From Mesobacillus subterraneus (lineage in GTDB: Bacteria; Bacillota; Bacilli; Bacillales; Cytobacillaceae): 64,000 nucleotides of DNA. How positions within the stretch are numbered: position 1 is the first letter of the stretch; the number at the start of each line of letters is the position of its first letter. Of this stretch, positions 55,292-64,000 are shown in pieces. Where the stretch lies: the NCBI RefSeq assembly GCF_000934845.1, contig NZ_JXIQ01000071.1, forward strand, positions 1-64,000, read 5' to 3'. A program made the translations under genes and the position numbers. The notes under the pieces are model-generated. The model worked only from the letters and a program-made list of their open reading frames with translations, ran no database searches and was not told the origin of the DNA.

Positions 55292-56554
55292 TTATGCTGA
55301 ATTTCTTTCGTCTTTCAGAACTGTGCCATCTTCCAGGACCAGATTTGGGGGCATATTATGTTCCACTGTGTCCTTGGTGATGATGCACTTAACAATGTCA
55401 TCACGGGATGGAAGGTCAAACATCACATCAAGCATGATGCTCTCGATAATGGAACGCAATCCGCGGGCACCTGTTTTGCGCTCAATTGCCTTCTTGGCTA
55501 TTTCAACCAGTGCCTCGTCTTCAAATTCGAGCTCGACTTCATCAAGCCCCAGCATTTTTTGATACTGTTTCACGAGTGCGTTTTTCGGCTTTGTCAGTAT
55601 TTCGACTAACGCTTCTTCATCAAGTGGCGTTAAGCTGGCGATGACTGGAAGACGGCCGATAAATTCAGGAATCAACCCGAACTTTAACAAGTCCTCAGGT
55701 AGCACTTTTGCCAGCAATTCATTTTTGTCTATATCTTCTTCCTTTTTCTCCGAACCGAAGCCAATTACTTTCTGGCCAAGGCGGCGTTTGATAATTTGCT
55801 CAATACCATCGAATGCCCCGCCGCAAATGAACAGAATGTTCGTAGTATCAATCTGGATAAATTCCTGATGAGGATGCTTACGGCCGCCTTGTGGCGGTAC
55901 ACTTGCAACTGTACCTTCAAGAATTTTCAGGAGTGCCTGCTGCACACCTTCACCGGAAACATCTCTTGTAATAGATGGATTTTCGGATTTTCTTGCAATT
56001 TTATCGATTTCATCGATATAAATGATTCCTTTTTCAGCCTTTTCTACATCATAATCCGCGGACTGGATCAATTTCAACAGGATATTTTCAACATCTTCAC
56101 CGACATACCCTGCTTCCGTTAATGATGTTGCATCTGCGATCGCAAATGGAACATTGAGAATCCTGGCTAATGTTTGTGCCAGCAATGTTTTACCACTACC
56201 GGTTGGGCCGATCATCGCAATATTGCTTTTTGAAAGTTCAACATCATCAATCTTGCTGTTTGAGTTGATACGCTTATAGTGGTTGTAAACGGCAACAGAC
56301 AAGTTTTTCTTTGCCTTGTCCTGGCCAATTACATACTCATTAAGAATATCGCGGATTTCCTGTGGCTTTGGAACATCCTTGAACTCTACTTCTTCCTCTG
56401 TACCCAGTTCTTCTTCTACTATTTCTGTGCACAGTTCTATACATTCGTCACAGATATAAACACCTGGACCGGCTACCAGTTTGCGGACCTGATCCTGTGT
56501 CTTGCCGCAGAAAGAACATTTGAGCTGCCCTTTTTCATCATTAAATTTGAACAA
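55292..56554 (-). CDS. clpX: ClpX ATPase subunit of ClpXP protease
   Basis: 420-residue AAA+ unfoldase. N-terminal zinc domain (CSFCGKTQ ... CDECIELC, residues about 11-38), P-loop [29 protein letters not shown] loop ([12 protein letters not shown]) for ClpP docking, and sensor motifs. The start is TTG at 56554 after AAGGGGTG, giving the family N-terminus MFKFNDEKG. It lies between tig and lonB as in B. subtilis. Confidence 0.97.
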   Translation of the reverse strand: MFKFNDEKGQLKCSFCGKTQDQVRKLVAGPGVYICDECIELCTEIVEEELGTEEEVEFKDVPKPQEIRDILNEYVIGQDKAKKNLSVAVYNHYKRINSNSKIDDVELSKSNIAMIGPTGSGKTLLAQTLARILNVPFAIADATSLTEAGYVGEDVENILLKLIQSADYDVEKAEKGIIYIDEIDKIARKSENPSITRDVSGEGVQQALLKILEGTVASVPPQGGRKHPHQEFIQIDTTNILFICGGAFDGIEQIIKRRLGQKVIGFGSEKKEEDIDKNELLAKVLPEDLLKFGLIPEFIGRLPVIASLTPLDEEALVEILTKPKNALVKQYQKMLGLDEVELEFEDEALVEIAKKAIERKTGARGLRSIIESIMLDVMFDLPSRDDIVKCIITKDTVEHNMPPNLVLEDGTVLKDERNSA

Positions 56555-56663
56555 TTTCTTCACCCCTTGAGAACTTCTAAAACATATATAAAGCTGCAAT
56601 CATAAGCAAACGAACAGTTAAGTAGCGCGTTTTTTTTCTGCTGCCTTATAGCAGGTATGTATT

Positions 56664-56674
56664 GCATTGTATCA
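56664..56674 (-). promoter_or_regulatory. Possible extended -10 promoter of clpX
   Basis: TGATACAAT on the minus strand (extended -10, TGn TACAAT), about 110 nt before the clpX TTG. The upstream -35 is weak. The 497-nt gap 56555-57051 otherwise holds the tig terminator, a dispersed repeat and no gene. Confidence 0.45.
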
Positions 56675-56838
56675 TATTTTGCCAAGGTACAGGAAATAAT
56701 AACCCTCGGCTTTTACAGGTTCGCGCTTATGACGCAATAAATATGTACTAAATCATCATAACCATAAATCCGGCCATTAAATCGGCTTGCAGGAAATTAC
56801 TAAAAAATTATCTATGTATATTCGGGTCAATGGTAGAA

Positions 56839-56868
56839 AACAAGGCACGATACACTCGCGCCTTGTTA
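56839..56868 (-). terminator. Terminator downstream of tig
   Basis: AACAAGGCGCG with a complementary CGTGCCTTGTT arm (one mismatch) and TTTTC after it on the minus strand. It lies about 180 nt past the tig stop, beyond the repeat element. Confidence 0.65.
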
Positions 56869-56904
56869 TTACTTTTATACTAAGTATAAAATTCACTTTG
56901 AGAA

Positions 56905-57024
56905 ATGTCTAGCTTCAGCACCTGACACAACGAATCACTTGGCTGGATTCCTCCGTGTAATTCCGTTCTCAACAAGACACGGTAGCAACGCAGGCAGCTC
57001 TTGTCAAGGCGGAGCCAGACGCTT
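56905..57024 (+). repeat. Dispersed intergenic repeat between tig and clpX
   Basis: A 120-nt element beginning ATGTCTAGCTTCAGCACCTG and ending AAGGCGGAGCCAGACGCTT. Its ends look like those of a family of intergenic sequences in Bacillaceae, and the start resembles the partial repeat at 1-65. No ORF. It lies within the tig 3' region. Confidence 0.6.
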
Positions 57025-57051
57025 ATGATTTGTTATTTATTTATTTATTTA

Positions 57052-58341
57052 TTATGCAACAGGTTTGCTGTTTTCTACAAGAAAATCAATTGATTTTTTC
57101 AGTTGAAGGTCGCCCTTGATTCCTTCAAGGCTTCCGCCAAGTGCTGCCTGAATTTGGTCAGCAGTCATATTATACATTTCTGACATCTTTTCAAGTTCTG
57201 CAGCTACTTCTTCCTCTGTTACTTCGATGTTTTCCGCTTTTGCGATTGCTTCTAGAGTCAGGTTTACACGAATGCGCGTAGCTGCCTCTTCTTTCATCTG
57301 TTCGCGAAGAGCATTTTCATCTTGTCCTGTAAACTGGTAGTAAAGTTCCATGTTCATGCCTTGTGTTTGCAGACGCTGTTCAAATTCGTCCACCATCCGG
57401 TCGATTTCAGAGTCGATCATCGCTTCTGGAACTTCGATTTCCGCATTGGCTGCTGCCTTTTCAACAACAGTATCGCGCTCGAAATGTTCTTTCTGGTGCG
57501 CTTTGTCGTGTGCAAGACGATCTTTGATTTTTGTTTTAAGCTCAGCTAAAGTTTCGACTTCTTCTTCAGCATCTTTCGCGAATTCGTCATCAAGTGCTGG
57601 GAGTTCTTTGCCTTTGATTTCGTGAACTTTTACTTTGAAAGTTGCAGGCTTACCAGCAAGTTCAGCAGCATGGTACTCTTCTGGAAATGTAACTTCTACG
57701 TCTTTTTCCTCACCAGTAGCTGTTCCAATTAGCTGCTCTTCAAAGCCAGGAATGAAGGAATCTGAACCAAGTTCAAGTGCATAGTTTTCAGCCTTGCCGC
57801 CTTCAAAAGCTTCGCCATCAACGAATCCTTCGAAATCGATGACAACACTATCGCCATTTTCAGCTTTGCCTTCTTCTTTAACAACAAGCTCCGCCTGCTT
57901 TTCTTGCATTGCTTTTAGTTCGTTTTCCACTTCTTCATCTGTTACGTTAGTGTCGAATGCTTCGACTTCAAGCCCTTTGTACTCGCCAAGCTTCACTTCA
58001 GGCTTGACAGTAACAGTTGCTTTGATGATTAACGTCTTGCCTTTTTCGATTTGCTCCACATCAATTTCAGGACGGTCAACTGGCTCGATTCCAGTTTCTT
58101 CGATTGCATTTGCGTATGCTTCAGGAAGAATGATATCAAGTGCATCCTGGTATAAAGATTCTACGCCAAAACGCTTTTCGAATATTTGGCGGGGCATTTT
58201 TCCTTTGCGGAATCCTGGTACGTTAATTTGTTTAACGACTTTCTTAAATGCAGCGTCAAGACCCTGATTGACCTTTTCTGCATCCACTTCAATTGTTAGA
58301 ACCGTTTGGTTCCCTTCTCTTTTTTCTACCTTTGCAGACAT
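57052..58341 (-). CDS. tig: Trigger factor, ribosome-associated chaperone and prolyl isomerase
   Basis: 429 residues: N-terminal ribosome-binding domain with signature [11 protein letters not shown], the FKBP-type PPIase domain (about 160-240), and a C-terminal helical substrate arm. ATG at 58341 follows GGAGGG; 21 upstream in-frame codons are rejected. Upstream of clpX as in B. subtilis. The stop codon runs into a short (TAAA) repeat that gives extra stops in all frames. Confidence 0.97.
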   Translation of the reverse strand: MSAKVEKREGNQTVLTIEVDAEKVNQGLDAAFKKVVKQINVPGFRKGKMPRQIFEKRFGVESLYQDALDIILPEAYANAIEETGIEPVDRPEIDVEQIEKGKTLIIKATVTVKPEVKLGEYKGLEVEAFDTNVTDEEVENELKAMQEKQAELVVKEEGKAENGDSVVIDFEGFVDGEAFEGGKAENYALELGSDSFIPGFEEQLIGTATGEEKDVEVTFPEEYHAAELAGKPATFKVKVHEIKGKELPALDDEFAKDAEEEVETLAELKTKIKDRLAHDKAHQKEHFERDTVVEKAAANAEIEVPEAMIDSEIDRMVDEFEQRLQTQGMNMELYYQFTGQDENALREQMKEEAATRIRVNLTLEAIAKAENIEVTEEEVAAELEKMSEMYNMTADQIQAALGGSLEGIKGDLQLKKSIDFLVENSKPVA

Positions 58342-58497
58342 ACAGTTCCCTCCAACAATATCTATTATCATTTTCATTCGACGATGAATACTCTTGTTAA
58401 CCAAGCAATATTCCAGATTAAATGTAAAATAGAATGATTTTTACATAATACAACCACTACATTATAACACAGGATTATCTTGTTTCAACAGCCAGGA

Positions 58498-59520
58498 CTA
58501 TATTATCGGGTAAGAAATTTCTTCTAACTCCCTGATGAACCGAAGTACTTTGGCTGCTTCCTCATGGTGACTGCTATAAAGATCCGCAAACTCTCCAAGC
58601 GGATTATCAAATCCATAGTACTCGTTGGCAATGAAGTGAATGGCCCCTGCCCAGTCATTTGGACTGCCGACCGGAGTTTTAAATGGATACAACAGAAAAA
58701 AATACCGCTCTACGAGGCTCTGCACCTGTTCATTTAATACTGGATCGTCATTTTCAATTACATCAGCTAATAACGGAAGCACACCGCTGGCTTCCATATA
58801 CTCCTTCACATCAGGCAAAAGAGCGGGCGTGAACGACTCTTTCCAGCCAAATTTGCTTACAGCCATTTCCTCTGAATACTCTTGTTCTCTCAATATATTT
58901 ACCAGCATCGTTTTTATAAAGGGATTGCCTTCTTCTGATTCAGCATATTTCTTTAATCCCTTGATGTATGGACGTATATTTACATTAGTGAGATTTCCTA
59001 AAGCCAATGCCTGTTTGTTAATGTCTGCCAATACAAATAGATCAAATTCTAGTTCTTCTGGTTGTTCATCATCCCTCTCAGTACCTTCCTGTTTTTCTGC
59101 TCCATTGTTCATCTTTCGCCCAAATTCAAGCATCTTCATAAAATGCTCATGCTTTTCGCGAGGAATTTCCTGCTCTTCCAGCAATCCTTCGATTGTAGTA
59201 ACAACTTCCTGATATTCATTCAGCTGGACGAGGATCATCAAATATATTTCAATCACTTTACCGTAATCCCCTCGGCCACTCTTTAGCATCTCTGCTGCAA
59301 TTTCCTTCGCCTGCTTAAGATTGCCTGTCTCATAATGGGCGAGAACGAGCCCAACATATAGATCGCTATTTTCAGGTTCGAACTCCAGTGCCTGTTCAAG
59401 ATACTGAAGGGCATCCCTGTACTTTTGCTGCTTTAAATACTCAAGGCCTTTTTCCAAAAGGCGCATTCCCAGTCCGGGAAACAGGATCAGATTATCCTTA
59501 TTTGAATCCTGTTTTTTCAT
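58498..59520 (-). CDS. Tetratricopeptide repeat protein (YsoA-like)
   Basis: 340 residues. TPR units are clear near the N-terminus (LLEKGLEYLKQQKYRDALQYLEQALEFEPENSDLY, VGLVLAHYETGNLKQAKEIAAE, and a third) followed by a helical C-terminus. No enzymatic motif. At the position of B. subtilis ysoA, between tig and leuD. ATG at 59520 has the better spacing from AAGGCGG. The role is unknown; TPR suggests protein binding. Confidence 0.85.
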   Translation of the reverse strand: MKKQDSNKDNLILFPGLGMRLLEKGLEYLKQQKYRDALQYLEQALEFEPENSDLYVGLVLAHYETGNLKQAKEIAAEMLKSGRGDYGKVIEIYLMILVQLNEYQEVVTTIEGLLEEQEIPREKHEHFMKMLEFGRKMNNGAEKQEGTERDDEQPEELEFDLFVLADINKQALALGNLTNVNIRPYIKGLKKYAESEEGNPFIKTMLVNILREQEYSEEMAVSKFGWKESFTPALLPDVKEYMEASGVLPLLADVIENDDPVLNEQVQSLVERYFFLLYPFKTPVGSPNDWAGAIHFIANEYYGFDNPLGEFADLYSSHHEEAAKVLRFIRELEEISYPII

Positions 59521-59610
59521 ATACATACCGCCTTACTTTTAAAAAATTAGCTATTCGGGAATCCCTTAAGAACTTCAGCTTTAAAAAGTGTAGCATGAAT
59601 TCTGGAAAAA

Positions 59611-59641
59611 ACAAAAAGATTCACAAGCAGAGCTGTGAATC
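59611..59641 (-). terminator. Terminator after leuD
   Basis: GATTCACA, 8-nt loop, TGTGAATC followed by TTTTTG on the minus strand. It ends the leu operon. Confidence 0.88.
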
Positions 59642-59678
59642 AGTCCGTTTTATTATAAAAATTAGTACCTTTTCTTTG

Positions 59679-60275
59679 TTAGCGCGCTCCTGATAGAAAT
59701 TTTCCTTCATATTCCTGAATGTTTTGCTCAAGCTGCAGCGTCAATTCGATTTCGTCCCACCCGTTTAGGAGCATTTGATACCAATAGGGATGGATCTCGA
59801 ACTCTGCTCTGAAATCCGTTTCGTCATAAACACGTTTCTGCTCTAGCGAAACGGTCATTTCATACTCCTGCCCTGCTGCTTTTTCAAGCAGTTGAGAGAC
59901 CTGATTCGCTGACAGGACGATAGGAAGAATGCCGTTCTTCAGACAATTTTGCTTAAAAATATCCGCAAAAGAAGGCGCAATGATCACCCGGAAGCCATAA
60001 TCCTGTAATGCCCATGGCGCGTGTTCCCTGGAGGATCCGCAGCCGAAGTTTTCGTTTGCGATTAAAATCGATGCTCCCTTGGTTGCTGGGTGATTCAGTT
60101 CAAACTTTTCATCTGGCTCCCCGTTTGATTTAAAACGCCAGTCATAAAATAAATATTGACCAAACCCCGTTTTCTCGATTCTTTTTAAAAACTGCTTCGG
60201 AATAATCTGGTCTGTATCCACATTGGTCCGATCCATTGCAGCAACTTTTCCTGTCATTTCTTTAAAACTAGACAT
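59679..60275 (-). CDS. leuD: 3-isopropylmalate dehydratase small subunit
   Basis: 198-residue swivelling domain of the aconitase-type isomerase in leucine synthesis; partner of LeuC. Contains DTDQIIPKQFLKRI and NFGCGSSREHAPWAL. ATG at 60275 follows AAAGGAG. Last gene of the leuABCD run. Confidence 0.97.
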   Translation of the reverse strand: MSSFKEMTGKVAAMDRTNVDTDQIIPKQFLKRIEKTGFGQYLFYDWRFKSNGEPDEKFELNHPATKGASILIANENFGCGSSREHAPWALQDYGFRVIIAPSFADIFKQNCLKNGILPIVLSANQVSQLLEKAAGQEYEMTVSLEQKRVYDETDFRAEFEIHPYWYQMLLNGWDEIELTLQLEQNIQEYEGKFLSGAR

Positions 60276-60328
60276 TTTCGGCTCCTTTCTTCGTAAAGTT
60301 ATTGAGAACCACATTCAAAGGTATTCCA

Positions 60329-61738
60329 CTAAACCGCTACGCCAGCCAGCTTCCTGACATCGACAAAATGTCCATTAAGAGCGGCAGCAGCAGCCATCAC
60401 TGGACTGACTAAATGCGTCCGCGCTCCAGCGCCTTGTCTGCCCTCAAAGTTTCTGTTTGAAGTGGAGGCACAATGTTCTCCTGCAGGAACGATATCATCA
60501 TTCATGCTAAGACACATGCTGCAGCCGGATTCCCGCCACTCAAATCCTGCTTCGATAAAAATAGCGGCAATCCCTTCTGCTTCAGCTACTTTTTTCACCT
60601 GTTGGGAACCTGGTACGACAATCGCATTTACCCCCGAAGCAACCTTCTTCCCTTTTACAATCTCTGCGGCTGCACGAAGATCCTCGATTCTTGAGTTCGT
60701 ACAGGAACCGATGAACACTTTCGTTACATGGATATCTTGGATAAGCTGGCCTTCCTCCAGACCCATGTATTCAAATGCTCTTTGCACAGCTTTCTTTTCC
60801 GCTTCGGTTTCACACTCTGATAAAAATGGAACTCTTTCCGTCACCGGAGCTGTCATCGCCGGGTTCGTGCCCCAGCTAACCATCGGAATAATCTTACTTC
60901 CATCCACTTCGATTACATCGTCATGCTCCGCATCTTCATCTGAGGTAAGTTTCTGCCATTCAAGGATCTGATCGAGAAACTCATCTCCCTGAGGAGCATA
61001 CTTCTTTCCATTAAGATAGGCGAATGTTTTGTCATCTGGAGCAATGATCGAAGCTTTTGCACCGCCCTCAATCGACATATTGCAAAGCGTCATTCTTTCT
61101 TCCATTGACATATTCCTGATCACATCGCCGCAAAATTCGATAACATATCCAGTGCCGAATTGGACGCCATACTTACTAATAATAAAAAGAATCACATCTT
61201 TTGCACTGACTCCCGCGCCAAGCGTGCCGGAAATTTCTATTTTCAATGTTTTCGGTTTTGTTTGCCAAAGCGTTTGTGTTGCAAGCACATGTTCCACTTC
61301 GCTTGTTCCAATCCCGAAGGCAAGAGAACCGAACGCTCCGTGTGTCGATGTGTGGCTGTCTCCGCAGACGATGGTCATCCCTGGCTTCGTCAAACCGAGC
61401 TCAGGTCCAATTACATGGACGATTCCCTGATCTGGGCTGTCAAGATCTGCAAGTGGTATACCAAACTCCTCGCAGTTATTCCTTAATGTGTCCATCTGAT
61501 TCCTGGCAACCTGATCGTTGATCTCCCTGCGATTAAGGGTAGGAACATTGTGATCCATCGTCGCAAATGTTAGATCCGGCCTTCTCACCGTGCGTTGTTT
61601 CATCCTCAGCCCTGAAAAAGCCTGCGGGGAGGTCACTTCATGAACAAGATGGAGGTCAATATACAAAAGGTCAGGCCTGCCCTCTTCCATATGAACAACA
61701 TGTTTCTCCCAAATTTTTTCAATGATCGTTTTTCCCAA
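60329..61738 (-). CDS. leuC: 3-isopropylmalate dehydratase large subunit
   Basis: 469-residue aconitase-family catalytic subunit with a 4Fe-4S cluster; converts 2- to 3-isopropylmalate. Cluster cysteines in [13 protein letters not shown] and [12 protein letters not shown]. Start taken as TTG at 61738 ([15 protein letters not shown]), 5 nt after GGGGGAGG; the longer frame would start within the ribosome site. Overlaps neither neighbour. Confidence 0.96.
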   Translation of the reverse strand: MGKTIIEKIWEKHVVHMEEGRPDLLYIDLHLVHEVTSPQAFSGLRMKQRTVRRPDLTFATMDHNVPTLNRREINDQVARNQMDTLRNNCEEFGIPLADLDSPDQGIVHVIGPELGLTKPGMTIVCGDSHTSTHGAFGSLAFGIGTSEVEHVLATQTLWQTKPKTLKIEISGTLGAGVSAKDVILFIISKYGVQFGTGYVIEFCGDVIRNMSMEERMTLCNMSIEGGAKASIIAPDDKTFAYLNGKKYAPQGDEFLDQILEWQKLTSDEDAEHDDVIEVDGSKIIPMVSWGTNPAMTAPVTERVPFLSECETEAEKKAVQRAFEYMGLEEGQLIQDIHVTKVFIGSCTNSRIEDLRAAAEIVKGKKVASGVNAIVVPGSQQVKKVAEAEGIAAIFIEAGFEWRESGCSMCLSMNDDIVPAGEHCASTSNRNFEGRQGAGARTHLVSPVMAAAAALNGHFVDVRKLAGVAV

Positions 61739-61793
61739 AATATCCTCCCCCTTCAATAGGTATCATTATCCATTAATTCTGTTCCTACCAACT

Positions 61794-62906
61794 TTAAGCG
61801 TACGCACCCATGATATGGAAAATTGCTTCATTATCGAGCAAAGCTGCCTTAATTTCTTCGGCCATTTGTTCAGTTGTCAACGGGAAAACGCCGGTTGAAG
61901 CGATGTCAGATGTCCTGCTTCCTGCTTCAAGTACTTGCTTCACAGCGTTCTCTACTGCTTCGGCTTCTTCCACCAATCCAAAAGACATTCTCAGCATCAT
62001 TGCGACAGAAAGTATCATCGCGATCGGATTGGCAGCGTTCCTACCGGCAATATCTGGTGCGGATCCGTGGATTGGTTCGTACAGATTTGGCCCTTGTGCT
62101 GATACGCTGGCTGAAGGCAGCATGCCAAGCGATCCGGTCAGCACCGATGCTTCATCACTTAAAATATCTCCAAACAGATTTTCGGTTACGATTACATCGA
62201 ACTGCCGAGGGTTTTTGATCAGTTGCATTGCTGCATTATCCACGAGCATATGTTCAAGCTTCACATCCGGGAACTCACTAGCGATTTCTTCAGCTGTTTC
62301 CCTCCACATTCGACTTGACTCTAGGACATTGGCTTTATCCACTGACGTAACTTTGCCGCTGCGGGTTGTTGCAAGTTCGAAAGCATAACGGATGACCCTC
62401 TCCATCTCATTCTTCTGATAAAACAATGTATCTACTACGGAAGCTTTTCCTTCTTGGAATGTCCGCTCACTCGGCTTCCCAAAGTAAAGTCCGCCTGTCA
62501 ATTCCCTGACGACAACCATGTCTGCTCCTTCGACGACTTCCTTGCGCAGTGGAGAGATACCGGAAATACTGCGATAATATTGGACTGGCCGGACATTCGC
62601 ATATAGTTCTAGTTCTTTCCTGATTTTCAGCAACCCTTTTTCCGGACGAATATGTCCTGGCAATTGGTCCCACTTCGGGCCACCCACAGCTCCTAAAAGC
62701 ACCGCATCGCTGCCTTTACAGAGATCCAAGGTATGTTCTGGAAGCGGCGTTCCATATTCATCGATGGCTGTACCGCCAATTTTCCCGTACACATATTGGA
62801 ATGTATGCCCAAAGCGCTCTGACACTGCTTGGAGAATGGTGACCGCTCCTCTGCTTACTTCTTTGCCTACACCATCGCCTGGCAGGATTGCGATCTTTTT
62901 TTCCAT
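61794..62906 (-). CDS. leuB: 3-isopropylmalate dehydrogenase
   Basis: 370-residue NAD-dependent beta-decarboxylating dehydrogenase of leucine synthesis. Motifs: ILPGDGVGKEV, LLGAVGGPKWDQ, and the metal and substrate motif NLFGDILSDEASVLTGSLGMLPSAS, plus GSAPDIAGRNAANPIAMI. ATG at 62906 follows GGAGG. Confidence 0.97.
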   Translation of the reverse strand: MEKKIAILPGDGVGKEVSRGAVTILQAVSERFGHTFQYVYGKIGGTAIDEYGTPLPEHTLDLCKGSDAVLLGAVGGPKWDQLPGHIRPEKGLLKIRKELELYANVRPVQYYRSISGISPLRKEVVEGADMVVVRELTGGLYFGKPSERTFQEGKASVVDTLFYQKNEMERVIRYAFELATTRSGKVTSVDKANVLESSRMWRETAEEIASEFPDVKLEHMLVDNAAMQLIKNPRQFDVIVTENLFGDILSDEASVLTGSLGMLPSASVSAQGPNLYEPIHGSAPDIAGRNAANPIAMILSVAMMLRMSFGLVEEAEAVENAVKQVLEAGSRTSDIASTGVFPLTTEQMAEEIKAALLDNEAIFHIMGAYA

Positions 62907-62939
62907 TACACTCGCCTCCATTGTTTTTGTGGTTGTCGA

Positions 62940-64000
62940 TCAGCCGGTTACAGCAATCTTCTTTGTTTCTTCCATATACAGAACTCTGTTGACTGCATTG
63001 ATATACGCCTTTGCTGAAGCCTCCAGTACATCCTGTGCCAATCCTCTTCCGCTTGTTTCGATTCCCCCAAAAACAAGCTTAACGTACACCTGTGCCAGTG
63101 CATCCCTGCCCGCTCCGACTGACTGGATTCTGTAGTCTAGCAAACTTGCCGTTTCATCCATACACTTTTCTAGCGTATTATACAAAGCTTCTATACTTCC
63201 AGAGCCTGTTGAAGCCTCTTGAATTCTTTCATTCTGACAGCCAGACAGGGTGACAGTTGCCGTAGGTACCTGGTTGGTACCATACTGCACCTGAATGGAA
63301 TCAAGCCGGTAATACTGCTGCTCTTTTGACAGCTTCTCTTCAAGGATGATGGCTGCAAGATCATCATCGGTCATTTCTTTTTTTCGGTCTGCGAGTTCCT
63401 TGAAAACAGTGAATAAATGATTGATCTCATTCTCTGGCACCGACAGTCCAATTTCATTCAGCCTGTTTCGGAACGCATGCCGGCCAGAATGCTTGCCGAG
63501 GACCATAGTATTATTCTGTAAGCCAACCAGCTCAGGAGAAATAATTTCATACGTTGTTTTCTCCTTCAGCACTCCATCCTGGTGAATACCCGACTCATGC
63601 GCGAAAGCATTCCGGCCGACCACCGCTTTGTTAGCTGGAACGGCCATACCGGTCAGCTTGCTGACAAGGCTGCTTGTTCTGCTGATTTCCTTCAGGTTCA
63701 TCCTTGTTTCGGCCTCGTAAAAATCTTTGCGGATATGAAGGGCAACTGCGAATTCCTCTAGCGCTGCGTTTCCGGCTCGCTCGCCAATTCCGTTGATGGT
63801 TCCTTCCACTTGAGAAGCTCCTGCAGATACAGCAGCAAGGGAGTTGGCAATCGACATTCCGAGATCATCGTGACAGTGGGCGGAAAGTTCGATTTTATTA
63901 ATAGAAGGAACATGCTCACGCAAGTAAGTGAAAATATTTCCATATTCTTGCGGCGAAATATATCCAACTGTGTCAGGAATATTGATAACCTTCGCTCCTG
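62940..64000 (-). CDS. leuA: 2-isopropylmalate synthase, C-terminal part (5' end outside window)
   Basis: First enzyme of leucine synthesis; condenses acetyl-CoA with 2-oxoisovalerate. The frame is open to the window edge and reads back through [19 protein letters not shown], so the N-terminal part of the barrel lies beyond 64000. Visible: metal motif [22 protein letters not shown] and a C-terminal LeuA dimer/regulatory domain (about 240-330 of the visible part) with [12 protein letters not shown]. About 353 residues are present of roughly 510-520. Likely head of the leu operon. Confidence 0.95.
   Translation of the reverse strand, partial: GAKVINIPDTVGYISPQEYGNIFTYLREHVPSINKIELSAHCHDDLGMSIANSLAAVSAGASQVEGTINGIGERAGNAALEEFAVALHIRKDFYEAETRMNLKEISRTSSLVSKLTGMAVPANKAVVGRNAFAHESGIHQDGVLKEKTTYEIISPELVGLQNNTMVLGKHSGRHAFRNRLNEIGLSVPENEINHLFTVFKELADRKKEMTDDDLAAIILEEKLSKEQQYYRLDSIQVQYGTNQVPTATVTLSGCQNERIQEASTGSGSIEALYNTLEKCMDETASLLDYRIQSVGAGRDALAQVYVKLVFGGIETSGRGLAQDVLEASAKAYINAVNRVLYMEETKKIAVTG

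Noticed and set aside
57029-57052. (TAAA) microsatellite after the tig stop codon
   Set aside because: Short A/T-rich slippage sequence with no sign of a function beyond extra stop codons.

Overview
The window is a chromosomal segment of a low-GC, endospore-forming Bacillaceae bacterium (order Bacillales). Evidence for this is the sporulation genes spo0B, spoIVFA/FB, spoIIB, spoVID and lonB, the L27 N-terminal extension with its Prp protease, a T-box leader in front of valS, and a gene order that closely follows the Bacillus subtilis nadBCA to leuABCD region. It resembles environmental Bacillaceae such as Mesobacillus or Cytobacillus; I cannot place it to species. Almost every gene is on the minus strand. 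No rRNA, tRNA or CRISPR array was seen.

Layout by plus coordinate: NAD synthesis nadA-nadC-nadB, divergent from nifS-niaR (0.1-5.5 kb); pheA, pheB, obg, spo0B (5.5-8.9 kb); rpmA-prp-rplU and an RNase E/G gene (9-11.6 kb); spoIVFB-spoIVFA (11.6-13.3 kb); minD, minC, mreD, mreC, mreB (13.4-17.7 kb); radC split by two group II introns (17.9-23.2 kb); maf and spoIIB (23.2-25.2 kb); a twelve-gene type IV pilus operon (25.3-35.8 kb) at the place where B. subtilis carries only comC; folC and valS with a T-box leader (35.9-40.2 kb); a small plus-strand membrane-protein gene, ysxE and spoVID (40.3-43 kb); the heme operon hemA-X-C-D-B-L (43.3-49.6 kb); ysxD-like, engB, lonA, lonB, clpX, tig (49.8-58.3 kb); a TPR protein and leuD, leuC, leuB and partial leuA (58.5-64 kb, leuA running off the edge).

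The most striking feature is radC. Its coding sequence is in three pieces: 162 codons, then a 63-nt exon of 21 codons, then 46 codons plus stop. Two group II introns of about 2.3 kb, both phase 0, separate them. Each intron starts GTGCG, ends CTAC, has a 34-nt domain V and encodes a reverse transcriptase/maturase. The tiny middle exon carries the HxHPSG part of the RadC metal motif, and the second intron cuts just before the motif's Asp, so the catalytic site exists only after both introns are removed. Both intron proteins have lost the second Asp of YADD (YADG and YADI) and both have a damaged HNH endonuclease end. They look like introns that can no longer move but must still splice.

The second notable region is the pilus operon: three prepilin-like proteins, a VanW-domain protein, PilB, PilT, PilC, a major pilin, PilD and PilM, PilN, PilO, followed by a terminator. 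This is a full retractable-pilus set rather than the ComG competence set. Candidate sporulation promoters (sigma-E type before spoIVFA and spoVID, sigma-F type before lonB, sigma-K/E type before the small plus-strand gene) and seven TTG start codons were also read directly from the sequence.
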